Part shown: piece after piece, positions 1-6,980 of the stretch | Layout: every line of letters starts with the position of its first letter | Position numbering within the stretch: the first letter of the stretch is position 1 | Source: Mucilaginibacter sp. | GTDB taxonomy: Bacteria; Bacteroidota; Bacteroidia; Sphingobacteriales; Sphingobacteriaceae | DNA length: 12,013 nt | Assembly (NCBI GenBank): GCA_028288315.1 | Contig: JAQBNY010000212.1 | Location: forward strand, 1 to 12,013 | Reading direction: 5' to 3' | Notes under the pieces: generated by a model | Seen by the model: the letters and a program-made list of their open reading frames with translations, nothing else | What the model was told of the DNA's origin: nothing | Database searches by the model: none | Translations under genes and position numbers: made by a program

Positions 1-242
1 TTGGTCACATAACGCCGGAAGCTTATGACGGTGGGGGTATTGCCTTTGTGAAAGATGAAGACCGCATATTTATTGATGCCATAAACCGCACCATTAATGT
101 AATGATAAGTGACGAAGAGTTTGCTGCCCGCAAAGCCGCATGGAAACAGCCTGCTTTAAAAGTAACCAAAGGCCTATTATACAGGTACGCAAAAACGGTA
201 AGTACAGCGGCCGAAGGTTGCGTAACAGATGAAATGCCTTAA
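1..242 (+). CDS. ilvD: Dihydroxy-acid dehydratase, C-terminal end (partial)
   Basis: The reading frame is open from base 3 and stops with TAA at 240-242, leaving about 79 C-terminal residues; the gene begins before the window. The visible part starts GHITPEAYDGGGIAFVKDED, which matches the conserved tail of the IlvD/Edd dehydratase family, and ends with a Bacteroidota-like segment (KGLLYRYAKTVSTAAEGCVTDE). IlvD removes water from 2,3-dihydroxy-3-methylbutanoate and 2,3-dihydroxy-3-methylpentanoate to give the 2-oxoacids of valine and isoleucine, using an Fe-S cluster in the cytoplasm. The cluster cysteines and active-site residues lie outside the window. The GTG at 48 is an internal valine codon, not a start, because homology continues upstream of it. 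Assignment within the family rests partly on the ilvB gene starting 70 bases downstream. Confidence 0.93.
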   Translation, partial: GHITPEAYDGGGIAFVKDEDRIFIDAINRTINVMISDEEFAARKAAWKQPALKVTKGLLYRYAKTVSTAAEGCVTDEMP

Positions 243-312
243 CGGATTAAGGACAAAAGATTGAAGGATTAAAGAACAGGATTAGAATAAAATTGGTGTA
301 ATCGCATTAAAT
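243..312. repeat. ilvD-ilvB spacer with short GGATTA repeats
   Basis: The 70-base gap between ilvD and ilvB holds GGATTA three times (244, 266, 279), each followed by A or G. It ends with a 19-base stretch at 289-307 (AAAATTGGTGTAATCGCAT) that matches, at 14 of 19 positions, the first unit of the tandem repeat found before ilvC at 2761-2798. No Shine-Dalgarno, hairpin or convincing Bacteroidota promoter (TTTG ... TAnnTTTG) is visible, so ilvB is probably transcribed from the ilvD side. The function of the repeats is unknown. Confidence 0.45.
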
Positions 313-2061
313 ATGGAAACACAAACAATCACACAGGAATTAGGTGAAATCACAAAAGTGAAAAAACCAACCATTGAGGTTTCAGGATCGGTAGCTTTAT
401 TAGAGGCATTGATTGTGGAAGGTGTGGAAACCATTTTCGGTTATCCGGGTGGTGCCATCATGCCTATTTATGATGCCTTGTATGATTATAATGATAAGCT
501 GAACCATATCCTTGTTCGCCATGAGCAAGGTGGCATTCATGCTGGTCAGGGTTATGCACGTACATCAGGCAAAGTGGGTGTTGTGTTTGCAACAAGCGGC
601 CCGGGTGCTACAAATTTAGTTACCGGTTTAGCAGATGCGCAAATAGACAGTACACCTTTGGTTTGTATTACGGGCCAAGTATTTGCCCACTTACTGGGTA
701 CCGATGCTTTCCAGGAAACAGACGTGATAAACATAACTACCCCGGTTACCAAATGGAACTACCAGGTAACTGATGCTACCAAGATTCCAGAAGTTATTGC
801 TAAAGCATTTTACATTGCTAAAAGCGGCCGCCCGGGACCTGTATTGATAGATATTACCAAAAATGCGCAAATCCAGAAGTTCAATTATGAAGGATATGTA
901 AAATGCGATCATATTCGTAGTTACAGGCCAAAACCAATTGTTAGGCCGCAGTATATACAACAAGCCGCTGAGTTGATCAATCAGGCTAAAAAACCATTTA
1001 TTATATGGGGACAAGGTGTAATATTAGGCAGCGCCGAACAGGAGTTTAAAGCTTTTGTAGAAAAAAGCGGCATTCCGGCTGCGTGGACCGTTTTAGGAGC
1101 AGGCGCTATCCCAACAGATCATCCTCAAAATGTGGGTATGCTGGGCATGCATGGTAACTACGGGCCAAACGTACTAACCAATGAGTGCGATGTGTTGATA
1201 GCTATAGGCATGCGCTTTGATGACCGTGTTACAGGCCGCCTTGATAAATATGCTAAACAGGCAAAGGTTATCCACCTGGATATTGACCCGGCCGAGATTG
1301 ATAAAAACGTTAAAAGCACCGTGCCTGTATGGGGCGACTGTAAAGAAACCCTTCCCCTGCTAACGGCATTGGTTGAACAAAAACCACATACCGAATGGTT
1401 AAACCTCTTCAATGAGTATACCCAAAAAGAGGTTGAAGCTGTAATATATGATGAGTTAAACCCAACCAGTGGCGAAATGACCATGGGCGAGGTAATAAAA
1501 CAACTAAACGATATTACTAAAGGCGAAGCTGTAATTGTAACCGATGTTGGCCAGCACCAAATGGTGGCCTGCCGTTATGCTAAGCTAAATAAAACCCGCA
1601 GCAACGTTACCAGTGGCGGTTTAGGCACAATGGGCTTTGCCCTGCCGGCTGCTATCGGCGCCAAGTTTGGTGCTCAGGAGCGTACTGTTGTTGCCATTAT
1701 TGGCGATGGCGGTTTCCAGATGACTTTGCAGGAACTGGGTACTATTATGCAGAGCGGTGTTGATGTAAAGATCATCATTTTAAACAACCGTTTCCTGGGT
1801 ATGGTTCGCCAGTGGCAGGAACTGTTTAATGATCGCCGCTATTCTTTTGTTGATATCCAAAGTCCTGATTTTGTGATGGTAGCCAAAGGGTATGGCATCA
1901 ACGGAAAAACAATTTCTGAGCGTGAACACCTGGCATCAGCACTAAATGAAATGCTGGATCATAAAGGTTCATACCTGTTAGAAGTAATGGTGACCAAAGA
2001 AAACAACGTTTTCCCGATGGTACCTCAAGGTTGCAGTGTAAGCGAGATCAGGTTAAAGTAA
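313..2061 (+). CDS. ilvB: Acetolactate synthase, large catalytic subunit
   Basis: This is the ThDP- and FAD-dependent acetohydroxyacid synthase catalytic subunit. It condenses two pyruvates to 2-acetolactate (valine/leucine branch) or pyruvate plus 2-oxobutanoate to 2-aceto-2-hydroxybutanoate (isoleucine branch). The 582 residues are the usual family length. The N-terminal pyrimidine-binding domain (about 23-190) carries the activating glutamate in VRHEQGGIHAGQGYAR (Glu71). The central domain covers about 210-350. The C-terminal diphosphate-binding domain has GDGG at 464-467 followed by NN at 491-492, the ThDP motif, then LGMVRQWQELF. The ATG at 313 is preceded by an A/T-rich leader without Shine-Dalgarno. 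About 20 residues precede the conserved core, so a slightly later start is not excluded, though no better one is seen. The regulatory subunit ilvN follows after 23 bases. Confidence 0.97.
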   Translation: METQTITQELGEITKVKKPTIEVSGSVALLEALIVEGVETIFGYPGGAIMPIYDALYDYNDKLNHILVRHEQGGIHAGQGYARTSGKVGVVFATSGPGATNLVTGLADAQIDSTPLVCITGQVFAHLLGTDAFQETDVINITTPVTKWNYQVTDATKIPEVIAKAFYIAKSGRPGPVLIDITKNAQIQKFNYEGYVKCDHIRSYRPKPIVRPQYIQQAAELINQAKKPFIIWGQGVILGSAEQEFKAFVEKSGIPAAWTVLGAGAIPTDHPQNVGMLGMHGNYGPNVLTNECDVLIAIGMRFDDRVTGRLDKYAKQAKVIHLDIDPAEIDKNVKSTVPVWGDCKETLPLLTALVEQKPHTEWLNLFNEYTQKEVEAVIYDELNPTSGEMTMGEVIKQLNDITKGEAVIVTDVGQHQMVACRYAKLNKTRSNVTSGGLGTMGFALPAAIGAKFGAQERTVVAIIGDGGFQMTLQELGTIMQSGVDVKIIILNNRFLGMVRQWQELFNDRRYSFVDIQSPDFVMVAKGYGINGKTISEREHLASALNEMLDHKGSYLLEVMVTKENNVFPMVPQGCSVSEIRLK

Positions 2062-2084
2062 AACGCCCTTAAAAAGACAACAAC

Positions 2085-2690
2085 ATGGAAACTCCAGATA
2101 ACGAGAAGCAAGAATACAACATAACGGTTTATACCGAAAACCAAATTGGTTTGCTGAACCGTATTGCTATTATATTTACAAGGCGCAAAATCAATATTGA
2201 TAGCCTGAATACCTCTCCATCTGAGATTGAGAGCATTCATCGCTTTAACATCGTAATAACAGAATCTGAAGAAGTGGTGCGTAAGCTAACCCGCCAGATT
2301 GAAAAACAGGTAGAAGTACTTAAAGTATACTACCATACCAATGCCGATGTTATTTGGCAGGAGCTTGCTTTATACAAGGTATCTACAGACGTTATTGCCG
2401 AGAAAGTAAGCGTTGAGCGTTTGCTTCGCGAAAATGGCGCGCGCGTGGTAGTGCTGCGTAAAGATTACACCGTATTTGAAACAACAGGTCACCGTGAAGA
2501 AACTGATAACCTTATCAGCATTTTGCAGCCTTACGGTCTTATTGAATTTGTACGCAGTGCACGTGTAGCCATCATAAAAGACAGCGAAGGTTTTAACAGT
2601 AAATTACGCGAGTTTGAAAGACTTGAACCGGGCGAAGACGTAGTAGAAAACGAATACTTAAACCAGGGACAGAAAGTATTTACAATGTAA
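2085..2690 (+). CDS. ilvN: Acetolactate synthase, small regulatory subunit
   Basis: This is the regulatory partner of IlvB; in the family it raises activity of the catalytic subunit and confers feedback inhibition by valine or other branched-chain amino acids. An N-terminal ACT domain spans about residues 11-85, with NQIGLLNRIAIIFTRRKINI forming the expected first helix and ligand-loop region. The second small-subunit domain (about 90-165) includes VERLLRENGARVVVLRKDYTVFETTGHREETD. At 201 residues it is longer than the common 160-180, because of an acidic tail from about 168 to the end. It starts 23 bases after ilvB, so the two subunits are almost certainly co-translated. The effector cannot be told from the sequence. 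Confidence 0.95.
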   Translation: METPDNEKQEYNITVYTENQIGLLNRIAIIFTRRKINIDSLNTSPSEIESIHRFNIVITESEEVVRKLTRQIEKQVEVLKVYYHTNADVIWQELALYKVSTDVIAEKVSVERLLRENGARVVVLRKDYTVFETTGHREETDNLISILQPYGLIEFVRSARVAIIKDSEGFNSKLREFERLEPGEDVVENEYLNQGQKVFTM

Positions 2691-2699
2691 ATGGAGAAA

Positions 2700-2728
2700 C
2701 GTCATTGCTTCGTACCTCGCATTGACAG
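2700..2728. repeat. Deleted copy of the GTCATTGC palindromic repeat
   Basis: Directly after ilvN the sequence has CGTCATTGC joined to TTCGTACCTCGCATTGACAG. These are the outer end of the left arm and most of the right arm of the longer palindrome at 3918-4000, with the middle missing. The remaining ends still form a small stem: GTCATTGC (2701-2708) against GCATTGAC (2719-2726), one mismatch. It looks like a decayed or internally deleted member of the same family. Confidence 0.6.
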
Positions 2729-2760
2729 AAAAATTTGAAACTTAAATTACTTATAAAATA

Positions 2761-2798
2761 AAAATCGGTGAAATCATACAAAATCAGTGAAATCATCA
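2761..2798. repeat. Tandem 19-base repeat before ilvC
   Basis: Two head-to-tail 19-base units, AAAATCGGTGAAATCATAC (2761-2779) and AAAATCAGTGAAATCATCA (2780-2798), agree at 16 of 19 positions with no spacer, and lie 19 bases before the ilvC start. A more diverged relative sits before ilvB at 289-307. They could be a dispersed intergenic repeat or a site for a DNA- or RNA-binding protein; nothing in the sequence decides this. Confidence 0.6.
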
Positions 2799-2817
2799 AA
2801 AATAAAACAACAAAACA

Positions 2818-3876
2818 ATGGCAAAACTAAATTTCGGCGGTAGTGAAGAAAATGTAGTAACCCGCGAAGAGTTCCCTTTATCAAAAGCTCAGGAGGTATT
2901 AAAAAATGAAGTTGTAGCGGTAATTGGCTATGGCGTTCAAGGTCCGGGTCAGGCACTCAATCAAAAAGACAATGGCATTAACGTAATTGTTGGTCAGCGT
3001 AAAGGCACAAAAACATGGGATAAAGCTATAAGCGATGGCTTTGTACCGGGCCAAACCCTTTTTGAAATTGAAGAGGCCCTTGAAAAAGGAACAGTAATTT
3101 GTTATTTATTAAGCGATGCAGCACAGATAGCTTTATGGCCAACTGTTAAAAAACACTTAACACCAGGTAAAGCATTATACTTCTCTCACGGCTTTGGTAT
3201 CACTTTTAACGAACAAACAGGCATTATCCCTCCTGCTGATGTTGACGTATTTTTGGTTGCTCCTAAAGGATCAGGCACATCATTACGCCGCATGTTTTTA
3301 CAGGGTCGCGGCTTAAACTCTAGCTACGCTATTTTCCAGGATGCAACAGGCAAGGCGTTTGACCGTGTAATTGCTTTAGGCATTGCTGTAGGTAGCGGTT
3401 ACCTTTTTGAAACCGATTTCAAAAAAGAAGTTTACAGTGATTTAACTGGTGAGCGTGGTACGCTTATGGGTTGTATACAAGGTATTTTTGCTGCGCAGTA
3501 TGATGTATTGCGTGCCAATGGTCACTCACCATCTGAAGCTTTTAACGAAACTGTTGAAGAGCTTACCCAATCATTAATGCCGTTGGTTGCAGAAAATGGT
3601 ATGGACTGGATGTACGCTAATTGCTCAACCACCGCACAACGCGGCGCGTTAGACTGGTGGAAAAAATTCCGCGATGCTACTAAACCAGTATTTGAAGAAT
3701 TATACAAAAGCGTTGCAACAGGTGTTGAGTCACAAAAATCAATTGACTCAAATAGCAAGGCTGATTACCGCGAGAAATTAGACGCAGAATTAAAAGAACT
3801 ACGCGATAGCGAATTATGGCAGGCAGGTAAAACTGTCCGTAGCTTAAGGCCAGAAAATCAGGCTGTAGAAGCATAA
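2818..3876 (+). CDS. ilvC: Ketol-acid reductoisomerase, class I
   Basis: IlvC isomerises and reduces the acetohydroxyacids to 2,3-dihydroxy-3-methyl acids using NAD(P)H and Mg2+, the second shared step for valine and isoleucine. The N-terminal Rossmann domain shows the nucleotide motif GYGVQGPGQA (37-46), and the cofactor-specificity loop GQRKGTKTW (59-67) is rich in basic and hydroxyl residues, which favours NADPH. His124 in SHGFGI is the conserved catalytic-site histidine. The knotted C-terminal domain gives the metal ligands Asp208 and Glu212 (DLTGE) and Glu244/Glu248 (EAFNETVEE), and Ser270 in NCSTTAQRGALDW. At 352 residues it is a class I enzyme, far shorter than the about 490-residue class II. 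The proline at 43, where many family members have histidine, appears to be lineage style. The ATG lies in an A-rich leader, and 127 bases of mostly repeat sequence separate it from ilvN. Confidence 0.97.
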   Translation: MAKLNFGGSEENVVTREEFPLSKAQEVLKNEVVAVIGYGVQGPGQALNQKDNGINVIVGQRKGTKTWDKAISDGFVPGQTLFEIEEALEKGTVICYLLSDAAQIALWPTVKKHLTPGKALYFSHGFGITFNEQTGIIPPADVDVFLVAPKGSGTSLRRMFLQGRGLNSSYAIFQDATGKAFDRVIALGIAVGSGYLFETDFKKEVYSDLTGERGTLMGCIQGIFAAQYDVLRANGHSPSEAFNETVEELTQSLMPLVAENGMDWMYANCSTTAQRGALDWWKKFRDATKPVFEELYKSVATGVESQKSIDSNSKADYREKLDAELKELRDSELWQAGKTVRSLRPENQAVEA

Positions 3877-3917
3877 GGAAATTTGAAGCCGAAAGGTCTT
3901 TAAATACACTTACCACG

Positions 3918-4000
3918 CGTCATTGCGAGGCACGAAGCAATCCCTAACTGTACAGAGCGGATCTGCAAATCGGGGATTGCTTCGTGCCTCCGCAATGACG
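3918..4000. repeat. Long REP-like palindrome between ilvC and leuC
   Basis: The left arm (3918-3944, starting CGTCATTGCGAGGCACGAAG) and right arm (3973-4000, starting GGGATTGCTTCGTGCCTC) are reverse complements over 27 bases, apart from one extra G on the right arm. The loop is 28 bases. In the transcript this would be a very stable stem-loop inside the operon. It has no U-run after it, so it does not look like an intrinsic terminator. There is no coding capacity and no clear target duplication, so I call it a REP/MITE-like element. Confidence 0.85.
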
Positions 4001-4022
4001 TTACTAAAGAAAAACTAATACA

Positions 4023-5441
4023 ATGGGACAGACATTATTCGATAAGATTTGGGATGCACACGTCGTCAGTAGCAACGAAGGGTTCCCTGATATTTTATAC
4101 ATCGATACACATTTCATACACGAGGTAACCAGTCCGCAGGCATTTGATGGTTTGCGCGCAAGAGGTTTACCGGTTTTCAGGCCAAAACAGACTGTTGCCA
4201 CGGCCGATCATAACGTTCCTACATGGAACCAGCACCTACCCATTAAAGAAGAACTTTCCCGCTACCAGGTTGATATGCTCACTAAAAACTGCGCAGAGTT
4301 CGGCATCGAGCTTTACGGTTTAGGGCATTCTTTCCAGGGTATTGTGCATGTTATAGGGCCCGAACTGGGCATTACCCGTCCGGGTGGTACTTATGTTTGC
4401 GGCGATAGTCATACTTCAACTCATGGCGCTTTTGGTGCCATAGCTTTTGGTATAGGCACATCACAGGTAGAGCAGGTAATGGCTACGCAGTGCTTACTTC
4501 AACAGCGCCCTAAGCGCATGAAAATTGAAGTTAACGGCAAGTTGCACAAAGGCGTAGGCGCTAAAGATATTATCCTTTATATTATTTCACAGATCAGTGC
4601 TGCCGGCGGTACAGGTTATGCTGTAGAATACGCTGGTGACACCATCCGCTCGTTAAGTATGGAGGGCCGTATGACCATTTGTAACATGAGCATAGAAATG
4701 GGTGCGCGCTGTGGTTTAATTGCGCCTGATGAAACTACTATTGAATACGTAAAAGGCCGTGAATTTGCCCCTAAAGGCGAAGAATGGGATAAGGCAGTAG
4801 CTTACTGGCAAACTTTGTATTCTGATGAAGATGCTAAGTTTGATTCTGTTTTAAGCTTTAAAGCCGAAGATATTGAGCCAATGATCACCTACGGAACAAA
4901 TCCGGGGATGGGTATTGGTGTTACACAACACGTTCCACAAACTGCTTCTTTTGAGCAAAAAGAACAAGGATCATACAAAAAAGCCCTTGATTACATGGGT
5001 TTACATGATGATGAGCAATTATTAGGTAAACCTATTGATTATGTTTTCATAGGCAGCTGTACCAATTCCCGCATTGAGGATTTGCGACAGGTGGCCGAGT
5101 TTGTAAAAGGCAAACACAAGGCAGATAATGTTACTGTTTGGGTTGTTCCCGGTTCAAAACAAGTACAACAGCAAGCCATCCGCGAAGGGCTGGATAAGAT
5201 TTTTGATGCAGCAGGTTTCCCGTTACGCGAACCTGGTTGCAGCGCATGTTTAGGTATGAATGAGGACAAAATTCCGGCAGGAAAATATTGTGTATCTACC
5301 TCAAACAGAAACTTTGAAGGCAGGCAGGGACCAAACTCCCGTACGTTTCTGGCAAGCCCGCTAACAGCGGCGGCATCAGCAATTACGGGTGTGGTTACTG
5401 ATATAAGAGATTTTTTGTCTAAAGAGGAATTGGTAAATTAA
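4023..5441 (+). CDS. leuC: 3-isopropylmalate dehydratase, large subunit
   Basis: This is the aconitase-superfamily catalytic subunit that, with LeuD, isomerises 2-isopropylmalate to 3-isopropylmalate through isopropylmaleate. The three [4Fe-4S] cysteines are visible: Cys346 in GSCTNSR and Cys406 and Cys409 in GCSACLGMN. Other family motifs are DTHFIHEVTSPQAFDGLR near the N terminus (28-45), GDSHTSTHGAFGA (127-139), and the C-terminal NRNFEGRQG (428-436). The length of 472 residues matches the family (about 466). ATG at 4023 was chosen because MGQTLFDKIWDAHVV aligns with the normal LeuC N terminus; the leader is A-rich without Shine-Dalgarno. It lies 146 bases after ilvC, with a long palindrome between, and 110 bases before leuD. 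Confidence 0.97.
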   Translation: MGQTLFDKIWDAHVVSSNEGFPDILYIDTHFIHEVTSPQAFDGLRARGLPVFRPKQTVATADHNVPTWNQHLPIKEELSRYQVDMLTKNCAEFGIELYGLGHSFQGIVHVIGPELGITRPGGTYVCGDSHTSTHGAFGAIAFGIGTSQVEQVMATQCLLQQRPKRMKIEVNGKLHKGVGAKDIILYIISQISAAGGTGYAVEYAGDTIRSLSMEGRMTICNMSIEMGARCGLIAPDETTIEYVKGREFAPKGEEWDKAVAYWQTLYSDEDAKFDSVLSFKAEDIEPMITYGTNPGMGIGVTQHVPQTASFEQKEQGSYKKALDYMGLHDDEQLLGKPIDYVFIGSCTNSRIEDLRQVAEFVKGKHKADNVTVWVVPGSKQVQQQAIREGLDKIFDAAGFPLREPGCSACLGMNEDKIPAGKYCVSTSNRNFEGRQGPNSRTFLASPLTAAASAITGVVTDIRDFLSKEELVN

Positions 5442-5446
5442 ATTGT

Positions 5447-5537
5447 GTTATTGCAAGGAGAACGACGAAGCAATCTCCGGGCATGCATATCGTTCATGCA
5501 AAGCTAAAGAGATTGCCGCGCTATCGCTCGCAATGAC
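5447..5537. repeat. Mosaic REP-like palindrome between leuC and leuD
   Basis: The left arm (5447-5477, from GTTATTGCAAGGAG to GCAATCTC) and right arm (5509-5537, from GAGATTGCCGCG to GCAATGAC) pair well at both ends but not in the middle: the left centre reads ACGACGAAG, while the right centre reads CGCTATCG. The loop also contains a small stem, GCATG (5481-5485) with CATGC (5495-5499). The outer ends match the element at 3918-4000, so this is the same repeat family with arms from two sequence variants or with one arm diverged. Confidence 0.7.
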
Positions 5538-5551
5538 ATAAAGTAGAAACT

Positions 5552-6145
5552 ATGGCAACTAAAATATTTAAACATATACAAACCAGTGCGGTACCGCTGC
5601 CTATCGAGAACATTGATACGGACCAGATCATTCCTGCAAGGTTTTTAAAGGCCACCACCCGCGAGGGCTTTGGCAATAACCTGTTCCGCGACTGGCGTTT
5701 TGATAACGACGGTAACCCCAAACAGGATTTTATACTGAATGATCCAATTTACAGTGGTAAAATACTGGTAGCTGGTAAAAACTTTGGTTGTGGCAGCAGC
5801 CGTGAGCACGCTGCCTGGGCACTGGCCGATTACGGTTTTGATGCTGTAGTAAGCAGCTTTTTCGCCGATATTTTTAAAGGTAATGCCTTAAATAATGGCC
5901 TATTGCCGGTACAGGTGAGTGATGATTTTTTAAAGAAACTGTTTGATGCCATTCATGCCGATCCGAATGCGGTGATTGAAGTGAACCTGGTAGATCAGTT
6001 TATAAAGATTGTAGCTACCGGTGAGCAGGAAAGCTTTGAAGTTAACCCCTACAAAAAAGCCTGTATGACTAATGGTTATGATGATATAGACTATATTTTG
6101 AGCAAAAAGGAACTGGTTGAGGAGTTTGAGGGAAGTAAGGAATAA
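5552..6145 (+). CDS. leuD: 3-isopropylmalate dehydratase, small subunit
   Basis: LeuD is the swivelling domain partner of LeuC that completes the isopropylmalate isomerase active site. The 197 residues match the family (about 200). Diagnostic motifs are IENIDTDQIIPARFLK (18-33) and NFGCGSSREHAAWALADYGF (77-96), the latter carrying the substrate-recognition serine and arginine loop; RDWRF (46-50) is also typical. ATG at 5552 begins MATKIFKHIQTSAVPLPIENIDTD, the expected beginning. It is preceded by the mosaic palindrome, which ends only 14 bases upstream of the start codon, so an RNA hairpin there could influence initiation (inference). The next gene, a methyltransferase, starts 38 bases downstream. 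Confidence 0.97.
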   Translation: MATKIFKHIQTSAVPLPIENIDTDQIIPARFLKATTREGFGNNLFRDWRFDNDGNPKQDFILNDPIYSGKILVAGKNFGCGSSREHAAWALADYGFDAVVSSFFADIFKGNALNNGLLPVQVSDDFLKKLFDAIHADPNAVIEVNLVDQFIKIVATGEQESFEVNPYKKACMTNGYDDIDYILSKKELVEEFEGSKE

Positions 6146-6183
6146 AAGCTTAAAGGCCCGGCAAACTAATTAACCATTAACAA

Positions 6184-6975
6184 ATGAGCCAAAAGGATAT
6201 AAAAAGAGAAGGCCAGGGAACGGCTAAACTATTTGATGAACGTAGTTTAGCAGCCGATTATGCAACTCTATCTCCCCTGCTGCAGAAAGGCTGGAGCGTG
6301 TTGGATGTAGGTTGCGGCACTGGTGCCATCTCAAAAGATATAGCCTTAAAGGTTGGCGAAACAGGGTACGTAACCGGGATTGATAACACAGCATACTTTA
6401 TCCAAAGCGGTAAAGAGACTTATGCGGATGTAGAAAATCTTGAGTTAATACATGCCGATTTGTTTGTGTACAATCCGATGAAAAAGTTTGATTTGATTGT
6501 AGCCGCGAGGGTTTTACAATGGCTCAATAATCCGCAGGAGGCGATAAAAAGGTTAAAATCAATGCTAAAGCCGGGTGGAATATTATCCATACTGGATTAT
6601 AACCATGAGGCATTGGAATGGCAACCTCAGCCCCCGGCAAGTATGTGCCGGTTTTATGCTACTTTTTTAAGATGGCGTGCTGATGCACATATGAACAATC
6701 ATATAGCCGAGAACCTGCCTGAATATTTTAAACAAGCTGGCCTTTGCAACATAGAGGTGTTAGAGGCAAATGAGGTTTATAAAAAAGGCGAGGATAATTT
6801 CCTGTCGAAGATTGGAATTTGGGCCAAGGTGGCACAATCAACCCAAATGGTTGAAGAAGGATATTTAAACGATAACGACCGGCTAAAAGCAATAGCCGAA
6901 TATAATGAATGGATACAAAGTGACGCGCAATTGATGATAATGAAATTAAAGGAAGTGCGCGGGACTAACGAATAA
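6184..6975 (+). CDS. Class I SAM-dependent methyltransferase (unknown substrate), MT1
   Basis: The 263-residue protein has a UbiE-like Rossmann methyltransferase fold. Motif I VLDVGCGTGAIS is at 39-50, the acidic ribose-binding residue is in TGIDNTA (Asp67), motif II-like HADLFVYNP is at 90-98, and the post-motif segments are FDLIVAARVLQWLNNP (102-117) and LKPGGILSILDYN (128-140). The C-terminal half (about 141-263) is family-specific, with WQPQPPASMCRFYATFLRWR, and probably forms the acceptor pocket. No signal peptide or membrane segment is seen. It is not a known branched-chain amino acid enzyme, yet its stop lies only 5 bases before the leuB start and 38 bases separate it from leuD, so it is made with the leucine enzymes. 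The substrate cannot be named from sequence. A generic housekeeping methyltransferase caught in the operon is the plain alternative. Confidence 0.85.
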   Translation: MSQKDIKREGQGTAKLFDERSLAADYATLSPLLQKGWSVLDVGCGTGAISKDIALKVGETGYVTGIDNTAYFIQSGKETYADVENLELIHADLFVYNPMKKFDLIVAARVLQWLNNPQEAIKRLKSMLKPGGILSILDYNHEALEWQPQPPASMCRFYATFLRWRADAHMNNHIAENLPEYFKQAGLCNIEVLEANEVYKKGEDNFLSKIGIWAKVAQSTQMVEEGYLNDNDRLKAIAEYNEWIQSDAQLMIMKLKEVRGTNE

Positions 6976-6980
6976 AAACA

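Noticed and set aside
48..242. A separate 64-residue gene starting at the GTG at 48
   Set aside because: The frame and IlvD homology continue upstream to base 3; it is the ilvD tail.
243..312. Promoter, T-box or attenuator in front of ilvB
   Set aside because: No TTTG...TAnnTTTG spacing, no T-box consensus, no hairpin and no peptide rich in branched-chain codons was seen.
2691..2738. 15-codon open frame starting right after the ilvN stop, considered as a leader peptide for ilvC
   Set aside because: It is made from the decayed palindromic repeat, contains no run of Ile, Val or Leu codons, and no terminator/antiterminator pair follows.
3910..4004. Target-site duplication (TTAC) around the ilvC-leuC palindrome, suggesting a transposed MITE
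   Set aside because: The left TTAC is separated from the arm by four bases while the right one abuts it; a four-base match is expected by chance.
2700..5537. CRISPR array from the recurring GTCATTGC repeats
   Set aside because: Copies are palindromic, far apart, separated by full genes and unequal in length, so they are REP-like and not CRISPR.
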